A stretch of DNA of 64,000 nucleotides from Loxodes magnus. Taxonomy: Eukaryota > Ciliophora > Karyorelictea > Loxodida > Loxodidae. Location: NCBI GenBank assembly GCA_946699065.1, contig CAMPDV010000092.1:682001-746000 (forward strand), written 5' to 3'. Below, piece by piece: positions 14,001 to 26,102 of this stretch (position 1 is its first letter; every line of letters begins with the position of its first letter). The position numbers and the translations under genes are program-made. The notes below the pieces were generated by a model. It ran no database searches. It was not told the origin of the DNA and saw only the letters and a program-made list of their open reading frames with translations.

Positions 14001-14654
14001 ATCAAGTATACATATTAGAGGAACTGGATTTTCACTTTCTTAAGACTGATAAAGAGCTACTTCATTATTCTAGTCGCTTTCTACCACTACTTTTATTTAC
14101 AAAGACTTATCAAGTGCTGAAGCAATATCCTAGAGAACGTTTTTATCTATCTAATTCTTTGAAAGCTCATTAATGATTTTCTAATCATTCCATGATTTAG
14201 TAGAATCGAAATAGAAGGCTATGACATACTTAAGAGCCATAGAAATCTAATTATTTAACATTTTGCTTCAAAACTTTTCAGCCTCGCAAATTTAGCCTCT
14301 CAAGGTCGCTAATTACTGAATACTTTAATTGAATTCCTAATAAACTGCAAAAGAATTCTAACTCATTTTCTAGAATCCAAGCTATTGGTTTTAAACTTTG
14401 GTCACGAAGTCATTTAGTTATTAATAAGGAGTGGATTACCTAATAAGGTGCTAGAGAAATGCAAGTCCAACTGCGTTTAAAAAAGAGTCTTGCATTTGAC
14501 AAGGGAAATACATATCATACACTCAGGCCTTATCATCCAAATAGTTAATAAATTACTTCTCTTCCAGCTTTTCAAAGCTAATTCTATTAGACTTTCATTG
14601 CTAATTTGAATTAAAATTGTTAAAGTTAATTGGTTAAGGTCCAAGAAAGGCCAT
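11063..14654 (-). CDS. otubain-like / RBR ubiquitin ligase fusion, copy A
   Basis: Three exons (14654-13055, 13037-11472, 11454-11063) give about 1185 residues, from ATG to a TGA after QQQFMP. Residues about 40-240 follow the otubain (peptidase C65) fold in order: DSFLNAVGLAFLQHL, the helical insert, ALKYVIAFY, IASALDKSLQIKVVVES and ICILDY...VLYTREHT. The catalytic Cys position is Ser and the His position is not His, so it should be an inactive deubiquitinase fold. Several Cys/His modules follow, including GHKFHPSC. Then come RING1 (CTVCGLDLD...CPTC, about residue 767), an IBR (CPNPNKCGYKM...CCTC) and RING2 (CPGCSNWMTKDEKCEH, about 920) with the RBR catalytic Cys in DEKC. RBR enzymes pass ubiquitin from an E2 through that Cys to a substrate. 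Additional CxxC modules form the C-terminus. TGA encodes Trp at SWDPK, LWRMN and VEWQF. Copies B and C are paralogues. Confidence 0.92.
11455..11471 (-). other. 17-nt intron, copy A second intron
   Basis: GTAAGATTTTTATATAG on the minus strand. Removing it joins ...FLNWIIEG to the CYLC zinc module in frame. Paralogues B and C have a 16-nt intron at the corresponding place. Confidence 0.85.
13038..13054 (-). other. 17-nt intron, copy A first intron
   Basis: GTAAGTTTATAATTTAG on the minus strand, inserted just before the CRICYVKLDEQ module. Its removal restores the frame that aligns with copies B and C, which carry introns at the same site. Confidence 0.9.
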
Positions 14655-14812
14655 TTTTATAAACTAATAAAGGATTTCATAATTAATAGCTTAAACACAT
14701 TAATTCTGAAATAATTTTCTAATTTACTTTATAAATTCAGGGCTATCTTCTAAAATAAACTGCTTGCAACTACTTATTTATTCAAATTCACATCACTTAC
14801 TAAAATAATATA

Positions 14813-15195
14813 ATGCTTTTTGTTAAACTTAAGGCAAGTTATTACTAAATACCAGTCTATCATTAGGTTTTAAAGTAAAATGGGATTGATAAGAAACTTT
14901 GATAGTTGTCAGTAATCTGGTTTAGAATATATAGATTCAGATTTTTAGTTCTAGCTTTAAAAATGAAATTATTGACTTAGATGGCTAAATAAATGTATTA
15001 AGTTAATTAAGATCTAAATTTTAAGTAGAGTAGATTATATAAATCTAAAGGCTTCATACTATTAAAGATCTTTAGGTTTTAGAAGCTAAAGGAGAAGAGT
15101 ATAATTTTAGATCTATAATCAAGTGTATAAGCAAGATTATATAATAGGGTGATACTTTTCTTTTTATTTATTGCTTTAAGTCAATTTTTAAGTGA
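14813..15195 (+). CDS. possible small hypothetical gene
   Basis: A frame ending at TGA 15193-15195 encodes a balanced, charged stretch (IIDLDGQINVLSQ, then LEAKGEEYNFRS) unlike the surrounding AT-rich DNA. It has no ATG of its own. An ATG at 14813 could join it through a 17-nt GTTAAACTTAAGGCAAG intron at 14822-14838, giving about 121 residues. The gene would be divergent from RBR copy A. There is no recognisable domain and the exon structure is a guess from intron size. Confidence 0.3.
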
Positions 15196-18100
15196 AATAA
15201 AGGGAAAATATCTCTAAGCTAAATGATTTATAAGTATTAAATCTTAATTTAATACTCTTTGCATCGAGAAAGAAAAGAAAAAGCTTATAAAATATAAAAT
15301 TAAGGCTAGAGAGTTAAAATTGCTAGTTTTAAGACTAAGATATTAGATCAACAATTATCAAAGCCTAGGATACAGTTTCCAAAACTTTATGATAATATTA
15401 AAACTAAATGTTTTAAAGCAATAATATAAATCCCTTTTAATACTAATGCATAAACTTAAGCATAACATCTTTCTTTAATTAAGAGAAAAATCTTAATTTG
15501 TTAACAAATATAATAATTTTTTAGTAACTCTTTAAAATTAAGATCTTAATATAAAATTTAAAAAGGATTTGATAATTTAAATCAGCAGCATAATTTAAAT
15601 TATTAAAAGGTTTCCTTAAATTATCTTATAATATAATCATTAGTTAAAATTTAGCAGCCAAATAAATACAAATTTAAAATCATTAATAAATCAAACCTTT
15701 AGTATGAGAGATATTAATAAACCATTAGTAAAATAAGGGTAAATTTATAAATCATTAAATATATTGTAGCTAGCTATATTTATAGTAGCTTCATAGGTTA
15801 TAAATAAATTGTCTTATCAAATTTTAATTTCTAAAATGAGTATATCTATCTAAAAGTTAGAAATCCTTGTATGCAAATAGATTGCTAAAGCTTTAAATTA
15901 ATTTAATGATTTATTAAATTAAATCTCTTTAATATTAATTTAGTAATCAGAAATCAAGTCTAATTATTCATTTAGGCCTTAATTTACTAAAAACCATCTA
16001 AAGTTGTACACTTAAAAAATCAAAGTTGTATAATATAAAAAATATTAGCTTAAGTTTATTTTATCAACTGCTTATATATAAGTAGTTAAGTTACTATCTC
16101 AAAATAATTCTCAAACTGGAGATAATTCATACTTCATGATAGATAATTGATAGGGAAATATTTTAAGCTAGAAGATGTAGATAGATAATTTGTGGGAATG
16201 TTTAATTTTGATAGTATATGTAAATAGCTTTTCTTAATTACTAAAGATAAAGCAAAGAAGTATAAATTAGTAAAGCAGATTTAAGAACACTTTTTTTAAT
16301 TAAATTAAAGTTTAAAATTTATAAAGCTTTTTGGTTATTATTCAGCTTATCATTATGTCCTTTCAAATAAATATCTATATTAATAGTTAGAATTAAAGCT
16401 TCTTAATTTGAATATCATTAGTAGATATTTACTTTATGATAAAATAAAAAGCTAAAACCAATAATTATTTATAGATCCTATGTTCTTTTACTTTACGGAG
16501 TTTCTTATATTTTTCAAGTCTATTAAATTAGGAAGGCTCCAAATTAATAAATCAGATGAATTTTAGAGACTTAATTAAATCTTTTTTTACACTAAATGAA
16601 ATATTAGTAGCAATAGTTTTATGATGCTATGCTACTGTAAATATATCTTTAGATCAAATAGCCTACTTTGAAGGCTTTATCTATTTTACTTGCAGTGAAT
16701 AATTTTTTCTAAATTGGTATATTTAAAAACTTGCTTGGCGAAAGTAAATTCTTAGCTTATAATTGTTTATTTTAAGGTTGATTGTTTTTTAACTAATTAA
16801 TTAAAATAAATGATTTCTCTATTTGCAGTTATCCAAATAAAGAATGAAAAGTGTATTAAATAGTTATTAGTAACTACTTATATAAAGAGAAGGTAACTTA
16901 ACTACAATAGTAGAATTAATTGGTCTTTATAGTTTCAACTAATTCCATATAAAATAAAGAAATAAATCTCTTATATTCAACTAAGTATTCAGCTTAATTT
17001 ATATTAAAATAACTTTAACTAGCAAGCTTATTTTAATTAAGTAACTTAAAATACTAAATACTAAGTCTAAAGCTTATTAGAGTAAAAGCAAATTAAAACA
17101 TTCTTGGTTAATAAAAGAATCATAAACAGAATAATGAGCCTTGCTATATTTAGTTTTTATAAGAATTTCGAAGTTATTAATTTGCTGTGGAAACTCAATT
17201 AAAATATTTGCTTTATCTGGGAGATAATTCTAGTTGCTTTTCCAATTATCATTTAGTATCCCTTTTATTTTTATTTTACTAGTGTTTTATATTCTTAATA
17301 GTAAAGAACCATGCTAAATTAAAGGTAGACTTGACAACTTAATGAATTCATCCAAAGAAATGAAGAACAGTAGTGCAAGAAAGGTTTTATTTCATAATGG
17401 TAAGTTTTGGTATATAGCCAGAGCATTGCTGTTTAAACTAAAATTGATTAAGATAATAATAAGATATTAGCTATTTATCCTAGCTACTTTATATTAGTTT
17501 ACTTATTTCCTTTTTAATCTTCTTAGATAAATAGAAAAAATGCCTTTCTTCTTAATTTTCTCTTTTAATTGAAAGATCTAAAAGGAAAATTCTATTGTAA
17601 TATTTAGCAAGAGGAATTTGGGGATTTATTTTCTTTAATTTCTGAAATAAATTTGATTAGATTAAATATACAGAATCTGAAGCATAAAAGGTAGTTATTA
17701 TGATGATATATAAAAATACTATGAAAAAGTATCTTCATCGTAAGTTAAAAGCTAAAGATCTTTATGCTTAAACAATTAATTTTATCATAATTAAAGCAAA
17801 TAGATATTTCCCATAAGCAGCAACTTCAATAATTATGTTATAAACTTAGATAGATAGTGAAAGATGTAGATGTGATTAATGAAATATTTTATAAAAGGTT
17901 CATCAAAGCAATGATTACAGAAAATAAAAAATCTACCTTTAAGATTAAGCAATTTTAAAGACTCTGCGAGAGACTAATGTTAAATATATTTGATAGTTCT
18001 AAGCAAATAGCAATAGAATAGAGAAATAGAGTAAAAGGAACTAATATATAAAAATAAAAAATCCTTATATTAATTGTATCTGAATCAAACTAATAGATAA

Positions 18101-19200
18101 TAGTCTCCTGGAAATAGTTTCAAAGCTGGAGGGAACAGTATTAAGAGATAAAATAGGAAAATAATAAAAATAATTTTACCTTTATTAAATCTCTACTTTG
18201 TAGCTTGCATAATAAAGTTAAAAGCATTAAAGATTTATAAATACCTATATAATCTAAAAATTTAAGTCATAACCTTTAATTTATTAAATATTACATCTTA
18301 ATTCTAGAATTATATCTAAAAATTTATATAGTCAGTGGATACTGATTGAGTAATACTTTCACTCAATAAATATGAACAAAGTGCATTGGCTTAAGTAAAA
18401 AAAGTGATAAAGAGATAAACTCCTGTAATAAGTAACTAATCTAAAGATATTAGTTTAAGCAATTAATATTTGCTTATTTCATTTAACTAAGAAATTAAAT
18501 TTAAAGTTTCATTACGAAGGAATCGTCATAATACAGAACATAATCTTAACTCTATAACTGAGAAAGGAAAAGTATGTTTAATAATTTATAAAGCACTTAT
18601 AAATATATAAGAATATCCTTATATGCTATTAAAATAAATCTACTAAAATTTATTTATTTTAGAAGCCAGATTTCTTTAGTAGCTTTTCATTTGAAGGTAT
18701 CTAATTAAATTACCATAGTTAAGATTATAAATAAAAGACTGTATCTATGTAACTAAAGTATATAACAGAATAGAATTTAAAACTGATTAAATAATTAAGA
18801 GGCATAGTAAGGATCTAGTAAGTAGCTTTATTTAGAAGTAATAGATTATTATTTAACAATATTCTAGAAGCACTAGCAATAAATTATAAATACTCTATTA
18901 GAGAGACTATTCATATTTCCAAGCTAAAATTTTGTTTCTTCTCTATTTAAAATAAGTTGCTTATACAACTTTAAAACATTATCTGCTTTTTTTATAATTA
19001 ACTCTAGGAATATTTATTCATTATTGCTTTCATTACTGACCAAGCATTACTTAGAAAATGTTAATTAGAATCATTATATTTTAAATAAAAAATAAAATAA
19101 GCCAGCAAACCAAATAAGTAATCAGCTAGATTCCTTACTAAAACTACTAATAATAAAGCTTATTACAGTACTTGCTGTATGCTATAAATAATGTGTTTAT
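15196..19200. other. AT-rich stretch without a supported gene
   Basis: About 4 kb of AT-rich DNA. A 190-codon open frame at 17134-17703 begins with hydrophobic segments but has few Asp, Gly and Ala codons, and I could not separate it from chance. No RNA gene or coding motif was seen. Confidence 0.45.
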
Positions 19201-19215
19201 ATTCTTTAGATTCAG

Positions 19216-19354
19216 ATATTTATGATATATTTATGATATATTTATGATATATTTATGATATATTTATGATATATTTATGATATATTTATGATATATTTAT
19301 GATATATTTATGATATATTTATGATATATTTATGATATTTATGATATATTTATC
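19216..19354. repeat. 11-bp tandem repeat (minisatellite)
   Basis: About a dozen head-to-tail copies of the 11-bp unit TTTATGATATA, nearly perfect except for one shortened unit near 19337-19345. It lies in a gene-poor stretch upstream of the decaying RBR copy C. It could be slippage-prone satellite DNA; no coding role is apparent. Confidence 0.95.
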
Positions 19355-19829
19355 TAACAAATTTTATAAGAAATCTTTCCAGTAAACATTCTTTCCAATT
19401 CTGTTAAAACCTATATTATGTTGCCCGAAACTAATAAACTTGATAGTAAAAGGCCTATAAATAAAAAAGCATAGATAACCTTAATTGAATTCTAAAGCCT
19501 TATGATTAATAATGTAAGCTTAAAGAAATTATCAAGAAATGTAGTGAAGATTAACTTAAATATTTACTATAAAATAGATTCTTAAAATCACTGAAAGTAA
19601 AATTAGGTTCAAAGTTTCATCTGTATTAAAGAAAATAATAATAGATTTATTAATAAAGCTAATAATTGGTATCTTTATAAAGTATCTTAAACTTAATTAT
19701 TTTTTAATTTTTGTTGCTTATTATGCATTTCTTATTTTACTGCTTAAAATCGTCAATAAGCACTTGCTTCCAAATTTATAAAATGGTAAACTAAAATTAG
19801 AATCTTTCTAGTATTTAATTATATTAAGA

Positions 19830-22620
19830 TCAAGGAGTTTAGTTTCAAAAAGTTTAACAAACTAGAGGAGTAAGCTTCGATAAGTATTTAGAAAACTAAC
19901 TTGCTTTCAACTAAATGATAAAGCTTAAATATATTATATGTATTTTCCTCTAAATGTGAAAAACTCTTTTTTTGATTCTGTTGGGGTTGCCTTTTACAGC
20001 ATTTTATCAGACCTTCTACTGAACTTACAATGGCTAAACATTTTTAAACTTCGTAGAATAGAAAATCATGGTTTTTAAATGATGCTTTAGAATTCACCTC
20101 AATCCTACTAAATCTTCTGGTAAAGCATTAAGGATTTACTATAATTGAGAAATGAACCATTGAAAAGTGAAAACTTAATTGAAAAAATGCTTAATAACAA
20201 CATTATTGCTCTAGCTCTCAAATACGTGGTAGCTTACTATTTAGAAATCAATAAAAAAATGAAGTGGCCAAGAATAGAACTAAACTTTATAAAAGAACAT
20301 TAATATGTCTCAGTCTGGAAAGTTATTAAATGACTAGTCTAAACTCTTTAATTTGGTATAATCATAATAAAATATCAATTCCTTTAATACTTCATTTTAT
20401 TATGAAATTACAGATATCATAGGAGAAGGAACATAATATGATGCTTAGAAATGCTTATCTTGCAATAAGAAGTTAGCATCAAAGATATAACTTGAATGCA
20501 AGCATCTATTTCATAAATCTTGTCTTACATAATCTATTATGCAATAAACTGATAACTAAATTATAGGAAAACCTGCTTTTTGTCCCAAATGTAAGGAAGC
20601 AAAATAATTTTATAAACTGAATTAAGAAATAATATTAAACACAGTAGGTAAAAAGAAGTTCTAAGAGGCTAAAATCAGATAAGAAGAAATGGCTAAAAAA
20701 ATATTAGATGAAATACCTATAGAACAAGAGTTTTAGTGTGCTACTTGCTTATAAACGAAACAATTATCCGATAAATCAAGTATGAGATGCCATAGTTGCT
20801 GTATTAAATGCATGAGTAAGGTAATAAATCCATAAACCTGTAAGTTTTTATTTTAGTTTAATGTAGTTAATGCTGGAAACCTTTAGATGAAGAAACTTTC
20901 TAGATTTATAAGAAACTATATATTTGCTGCTAATTTTCCAATTGTAAATTAATGAATAAATAAGTATATGAGCAAACAGTAACACTAACAAGATGTGGAC
21001 ATAAGTTTCATCCTTCATGCATATCAGTTTTATTAGAAAATAGAATAAGACTTAATAACTATTAATGCTTACGCATTGGTTGCAATCATCAGATATAATA
21101 GTAAGATGTTTAACTAATTTAACAACTCTAGATGAGATGTAATTAATGCAGCAGAACATAATTCGAGGGTGCTTAAATAACTAAACTAATATGTTGCTAA
21201 AATTAAATATGTAAGGAATGCTTATTACATAATTTTGCATAATAAAACTAAATTAAATGTAAGTTCTGCTAATTTAATCTTAATTCTAACTATGTACACT
21301 AAATAACAGGAATTAATTTCTAACAGATTTAATAAATAATCCCAAATTAATAGTAATTATAACTAGGAAATTAAGGAATATAAAGTTAACCTTTTTAAAA
21401 CTAATCAAACATTAATGCTTCAACTTCAATTTAATAACTTATAAAAACCTAATAAGTAAAAGAAAGATCAAAATTTTAATGTCCTGTTTGTGGAGAATTA
21501 TTAGATTTAGAAGATAAATGCTGTACCTTAAATTGTAATGATAAAGTATGTCATTAATGCTTAACAGAGTGGTTAAAAAATTTAATTGATTCAAGCAAAT
21601 ATAGATTTGAAGATTTAATTTGCCCTAAGTGCTCTGAACCACTTGAAAAAGATCCTTACAATCCAAATGTCCCTGATTTCAATATTATTCAATCACATTT
21701 AAATAAAGATCAAGTCGAAAAAATAGAGAAATGAAGAATGGGAAATTTAAAAGGAATGATTCAATGCCCTAATCCAAATGGATGCTAATGTAGAATGATG
21801 GCTGAAGATTAAAAAAATGCTAAATGCTTATTGTGTAAATTTGAATTTTGCTGTACTTGCTTCAAAAAACCTCATTAAGGAATGTGCAATTTAGAAGAAG
21901 CTCTATTAGAAGCTCACAACAATGGTATGGATATAAGAAAATGTCCAGGATGCTAAAACTGGATGGCTAAAGATTAGAATTGCATGCATATTACTTTTTT
22001 TAATTGCCATAAAGAATGGTAATTTTGCTGTTCAGTTCTTAGAGAACCAACTATGATGCATTCTAATTTTTATCATAGAATTGATTGCAATTTCTATAGT
22101 GCAAATAATGCAGGGTTAAAGTTTGAATAAAAATGTCAAGCTTGCTAGCAAAAAGGTTCATTATGTGATCCTCCTTAAGGTTCAAAATTTGATTGAAGAT
22201 TCGATCAGTGTGAAATGAATATTTTAACAAAGTTTGTACTTCTTGCTAAAGTAATAGAAACGAAAACTAATATCATAAAACCAACTACAAGCGCAATATG
22301 AAATATGTGAAGATTGTTTTTTAAATACAATTATAGAAAATAGTTAGTTATTATACAGAATTTATTATTTGTGATAGTTATGCATTCAAAGATATTACGC
22401 TAAGAAATAAATAGTATGCTTTAAAGAATCCAAACGAATCTTAGCAAACATGTGCTAAATGCAATACACCTAAAAACTAAGTTTTATGTCTTTATTTAAA
22501 TTGTTGTGATGATTGATATTATTAAAACTGCTTCCACGAGGTAGTAGAAAGCAATTTTTAATAGCAAAAATTTTCGGAATAAGAAAATATCTGATGAACA
22601 TTTACAAACTTAAAATAAAG
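19830..22620 (+). pseudogene. decaying otubain-like / RBR ligase, copy C
   Basis: Homologous to copies A and B along its whole length but broken. The otubain-like N-terminus (NDKA...MYFPL...NSFFDSVGVAF, ALKYVVAYYLE) is spread over at least three frames between 19840 and 20300, including a shortened T-run near 20000. From an ATG at 20305 one frame is intact through the zinc modules, RING1 (CPVCGELLD), IBR and RING2 to about 22210, then shifts frame twice before the C-terminal CxxC modules. In RING2 the catalytic Cys (KDQNCMH) survives, but the next zinc ligand is Phe (HITFF instead of HVTCF). The 17-nt intron at 20840-20856 and a 16-nt candidate at 22343-22358 match those of the intact copies. 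A shortened protein of about 660 residues from 20305 could still be made, but the lost ligand and frameshifts point to decay. Confidence 0.85.
20840..20856 (+). other. 17-nt intron, copy C
   Basis: GTAAGTTTTTATTTTAG. Removing it joins INPQT to FQCSQCWKPLDEE in frame, at the site shared with copies A and B. Confidence 0.9.
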
Positions 22621-24383
22621 AGATAATTTCTTAAATTATAAATATTAATTATTTTTAAAAGATGGATATTGAAGCTAAATATTTTTTCAAATCCTAATTT
22701 AAGCATTTTTCATTTAATATTTTTTATAAAATACACTAATTTACGAATAGATAATGAGTAATCTAATAAATTAGATGTGAAAAAGCTCTTTATTATAAAG
22801 AGCTGCGCACCAACGAGGCGCTGCACGCTCTATAATCAAATTTTTTTAATTTTATATAGTTCTATGCCAATGTTTAATCTTGTTAGCTAGTAAATTGGAA
22901 CATTCTTCTTACTAATGACTAAAAATATTACAATAATAGACCTTCTTCAAATCTACTCTTACATTTTTTAAATTTGCGTCTTCATTTCAACATAACATCA
23001 TAAGCATTAAATCGCTTTACTAATTTCAAACTGAAATCTAAGCAAGCTATTATTTTATTTTTTTCTTATTGCAAAGCACAAATTTAAGCTTTTTCTAAGA
23101 AATACTTAAACTTTTAAAATCCACACTTGAAATAGGTTTGCCTATCTTCTATTCTATCTAATGTTTAAAGTCCCTATAAGTTTAAATTATTTCAATTATT
23201 ACCTTTAATAATTAATTTTATTTAGCATCCTTGAATTTTCATTGAGTTTACAATTATATAGTTAGAAAAATTTCCTATGAAAGCATGAAAAATCAAAGTT
23301 GATTATCCTTAATTTAATTGAATTATCTTCCAGTTAAGAAATTATCTAGTTAATTGTGTATCCTTAAATACAATAAGCATTACCTTATATAATAATATAA
23401 TATTTAGAAGCCAAACTTAAAAATTTATTTTACATAGAGAAAAATCTTTCTTTTAATTATTACAATAGCTTGCTTTATTTTAAGATAGTACAATGTCATC
23501 AATTTTATAACTTCCACTATAAGTAAACACATACTTAGTATATTGTAAAGTATATGACTAGGATATTTACAAGCATTAATCTTGTCATTAGAGATATTTA
23601 TTTTAATTTTATAAGTCTGCATTATAATCAACATTACATTTCCTAAAGTTTATCTCTTAATTTAGATGCATTAATAAGGAAATTTTTTATAAAATTTAGG
23701 GATCTGTAATAAAACATGAGAATATAGGAACAATCACTTTAAATTATAATCTAAGTAACTTACCCTTTGAAGAGAATTAAGGTAGTTTATATGTTCAAAG
23801 TATGAAGAGTTTAAATTTCTAGCTTTAGTTAATCTAATCCATGTTCTACTTATTTATAGAAGCCAATATACTCTAGGCAATTATCTTTCAAGCTGAATGC
23901 CCCATTTAAATTAGAAACTAAGGTGAATAATCCAATTTACATCATATTTTTAAGAATTTAATCAAGTTATAAATCTAAAAGTATAGAAAGGTAAAGTTTG
24001 ATTATATTTAGTCTAATCCAAATAAAGTAAGAAGCTAAACTTTAAAATGATAGCCAAGCATTTTAATGATGATAATTAAAAGTAAACTCCTTATTTAATA
24101 TAAAAGTAGCCAACATTTAAAATGCTAAAGTTATTAAAACTCATAAGCTAAAGCTAAAATTCTCAATGAGTAAATTAGTAACCTTCCTGCTTATTTTCAA
24201 TTAAGCAGTTAAAGAAATCTCAATACTTATCTTTAAGCGCTTATATCTACATAAATTTGTCCTAGAAGCACAAGAGGAAATTTAAATGATTAAAGAGCGC
24301 AAAGAAATAACGATAATAAAAGGAATTTGAGTGTAATATAAAAGATACTTATAGCTTAAATTACATTATAACTTATAACTAAT
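22621..24383. other. AT-rich intergenic stretch containing a GC-rich structured island
   Basis: Mostly AT-rich with no supported gene. The exception is a short GC-rich block at 22787-22832, annotated separately. Minus-strand open frames near 23425-23634 are hydrophobic, low in Gly/Asp/Glu and not distinguishable from chance. Confidence 0.45.
22787..22832 (+). ncRNA. possible structured RNA or hairpin element
   Basis: A compact GC-rich island in very AT-rich DNA. It starts with a perfect 8-bp stem (AGCTCTTT / AAAGAGCT around a 5-base loop). Next comes GCGC...GCGC around ACCAACGAG, and outer GAGC / GCTC arms that could form an alternative stem. It is not a tRNA by eye, and I recognise no RNA family. 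It could also be an element terminus or a regulatory hairpin. Confidence 0.35.
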
Positions 24384-26102
24384 ATGGAATACAATACTTA
24401 ATTAGTAAGTGTTAACTTGATTCTAGCTTATCTTAACTAATAAGCCATAACTCTACCTAAACCTCCTAGCACTTATGAAAATTTAATTCTTATGGTCTAA
24501 GATTCTACAGGAATTAAAGGTGTTTAGTGGTTTTTTAGGATGATAATTGGAAATGGAATGAATTAATAAAATTTGGCTATCTTTGATAATAATTCTCTAA
24601 TTGAAGCTTATTAAATAGCTTAGCAATAAAAGATAATGACACTTAATATTATTACTAACTATGAGTCATCTTCAATAGCAGTGTAGAGCTAAATCTCATT
24701 TTTATTGATTCTTGGAAACAATATTTAGGCCATTTAAGTAAAAGCTACTCAGAGTTTCTAAGAGCTAGTTTCAATAATAAAAGCTTAAATTCCTTTAATG
24801 AAAAATGTAGAGAATATTAGCCTGCAAATTACAAAGCACGACTAGATTCTCGAAACGATAAATAACAATCAGAAGTACTAAGAAATAAAAAAGAATGCTT
24901 AGTTATATTAGCAAAATAATAAAGTCATCGAATGCTAAATCAAAGCGTAAGAAGAACCAATTACTGCTAGTAATTAGATTCTAGCTTAATAATAATCATA
25001 ATACAAAGGTTAAGAGTCTTAAAAGGCAGGTTTCTTAGTCTAGTTAGAAAATAGCATAAATATCTAAAGAGACTTAATCATATAAGAGGTAAAAAAATTG
25101 GATATGAGACTATAAAATATTGATTCTGAAATCTAATAGTAATATTAGACTTAATAAAAGGCTATTATAGAACAAATTAGTGAATCGATGTTTCAAAAGC
25201 TATGCGAAAAGCTTTAATTAAGCCCAGCAAGCCAAACTGTTATTCAGCCTCTTAATAGAAATGTATCCTAAGAAGCTTAATTGAGAATAAATTTATCAGA
25301 CTAAAATTAAGATATTTATCCTGGAACTTAAATTAGCTTTAATATCGAAATTTAGAATGTTAGCTAGTAAGAATGAAGAAGCAACGAAGTTATTGTCAGA
25401 GTAAAGTAGATAAACGATTTATAGACTATAATAAACTTTCCAGTTAGTCCTGGCTAAACTAATAAAGTAACCTGTAACGGAATTGTTTACCAAACTGTGA
25501 ACGTTGATTAAAGTTAGGTTGAATTTATAAATTTCAGTTTGGACTTCTATGTAGAGAAAAATAAAAGAACAATAAGTGATTTAGTAAACAAGTAAATATA
25601 AGTTAAATAGCCTTAGATTTAAATGATGAATCAAAAGGAAATTAAAGCTATTATTGGTCAAAATGTTAAATTGCAATTAGAGTTTTAAAACATCTCATAA
25701 TATTCATTTCCTAATTGCATATTTTAGGATATTGAAATTTAAAATCTTAGTGCTTAAGTAAATAATGTGAAAGCATTAAAATCGTTTTGACTAGAAATAA
25801 CTGATTAAGCTCCTATCTAGCCAGGTATAGTAAGCAGGAAATTTAGATTTAATAACGAAAACTCTTTTTTTGGACCAATATTTGAGATTAGATATGAAGT
25901 TCTATATGATTTAAACTACGATATATAGAGACTTTGTTAACAGTATAAAATTGACGAGCATTAGGCAGGATAAGTCATAGGTGCCTTTCAATTCGACACA
26001 AAGCTTAAAAATAAAGAAGCTCAGCTAGTAAAGATTAGGAGTGAAAGTATAGATTTCAAGGATTTCCAGAAAAAAGTAATGAAGTTATCGTCAGAGATTT
26101 GA
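24384..26102 (+). CDS. NBR1-like protein: PB1-like domain, coiled coil, FW repeats
   Basis: Single exon of 572 residues from ATG 24384 to TGA 26100-26102. Residues about 1-90 resemble a PB1 domain: a basic/hydrophobic start, PSTYENL, then the acidic-loop-like NLAIFDNNSLIEAYQIA and a final strand. A Gln-rich coiled coil spans about 130-320. Two Ig-like repeats follow: YPGTQISFNIEIQNV...EW, and a second closing with FRFNNENSFFGPIFEIRYE, the FW signature. NBR1 receptors combine PB1, a ZZ finger, a coiled coil, FW and UBA; here no ZZ or UBA is seen. PB1 would drive polymerisation and FW cargo or partner binding, by family knowledge. TGA encodes Trp at QQEW and SFWLE. Paralogues are at 1-1810 and 33304-34974. 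The FW call is firmer than the PB1 call. Confidence 0.85.

Noticed and set aside
17134-17703. 190-codon open frame with two hydrophobic segments
   Set aside because: Composition is close to that of random AT-rich DNA, and no domain or intron support was found.
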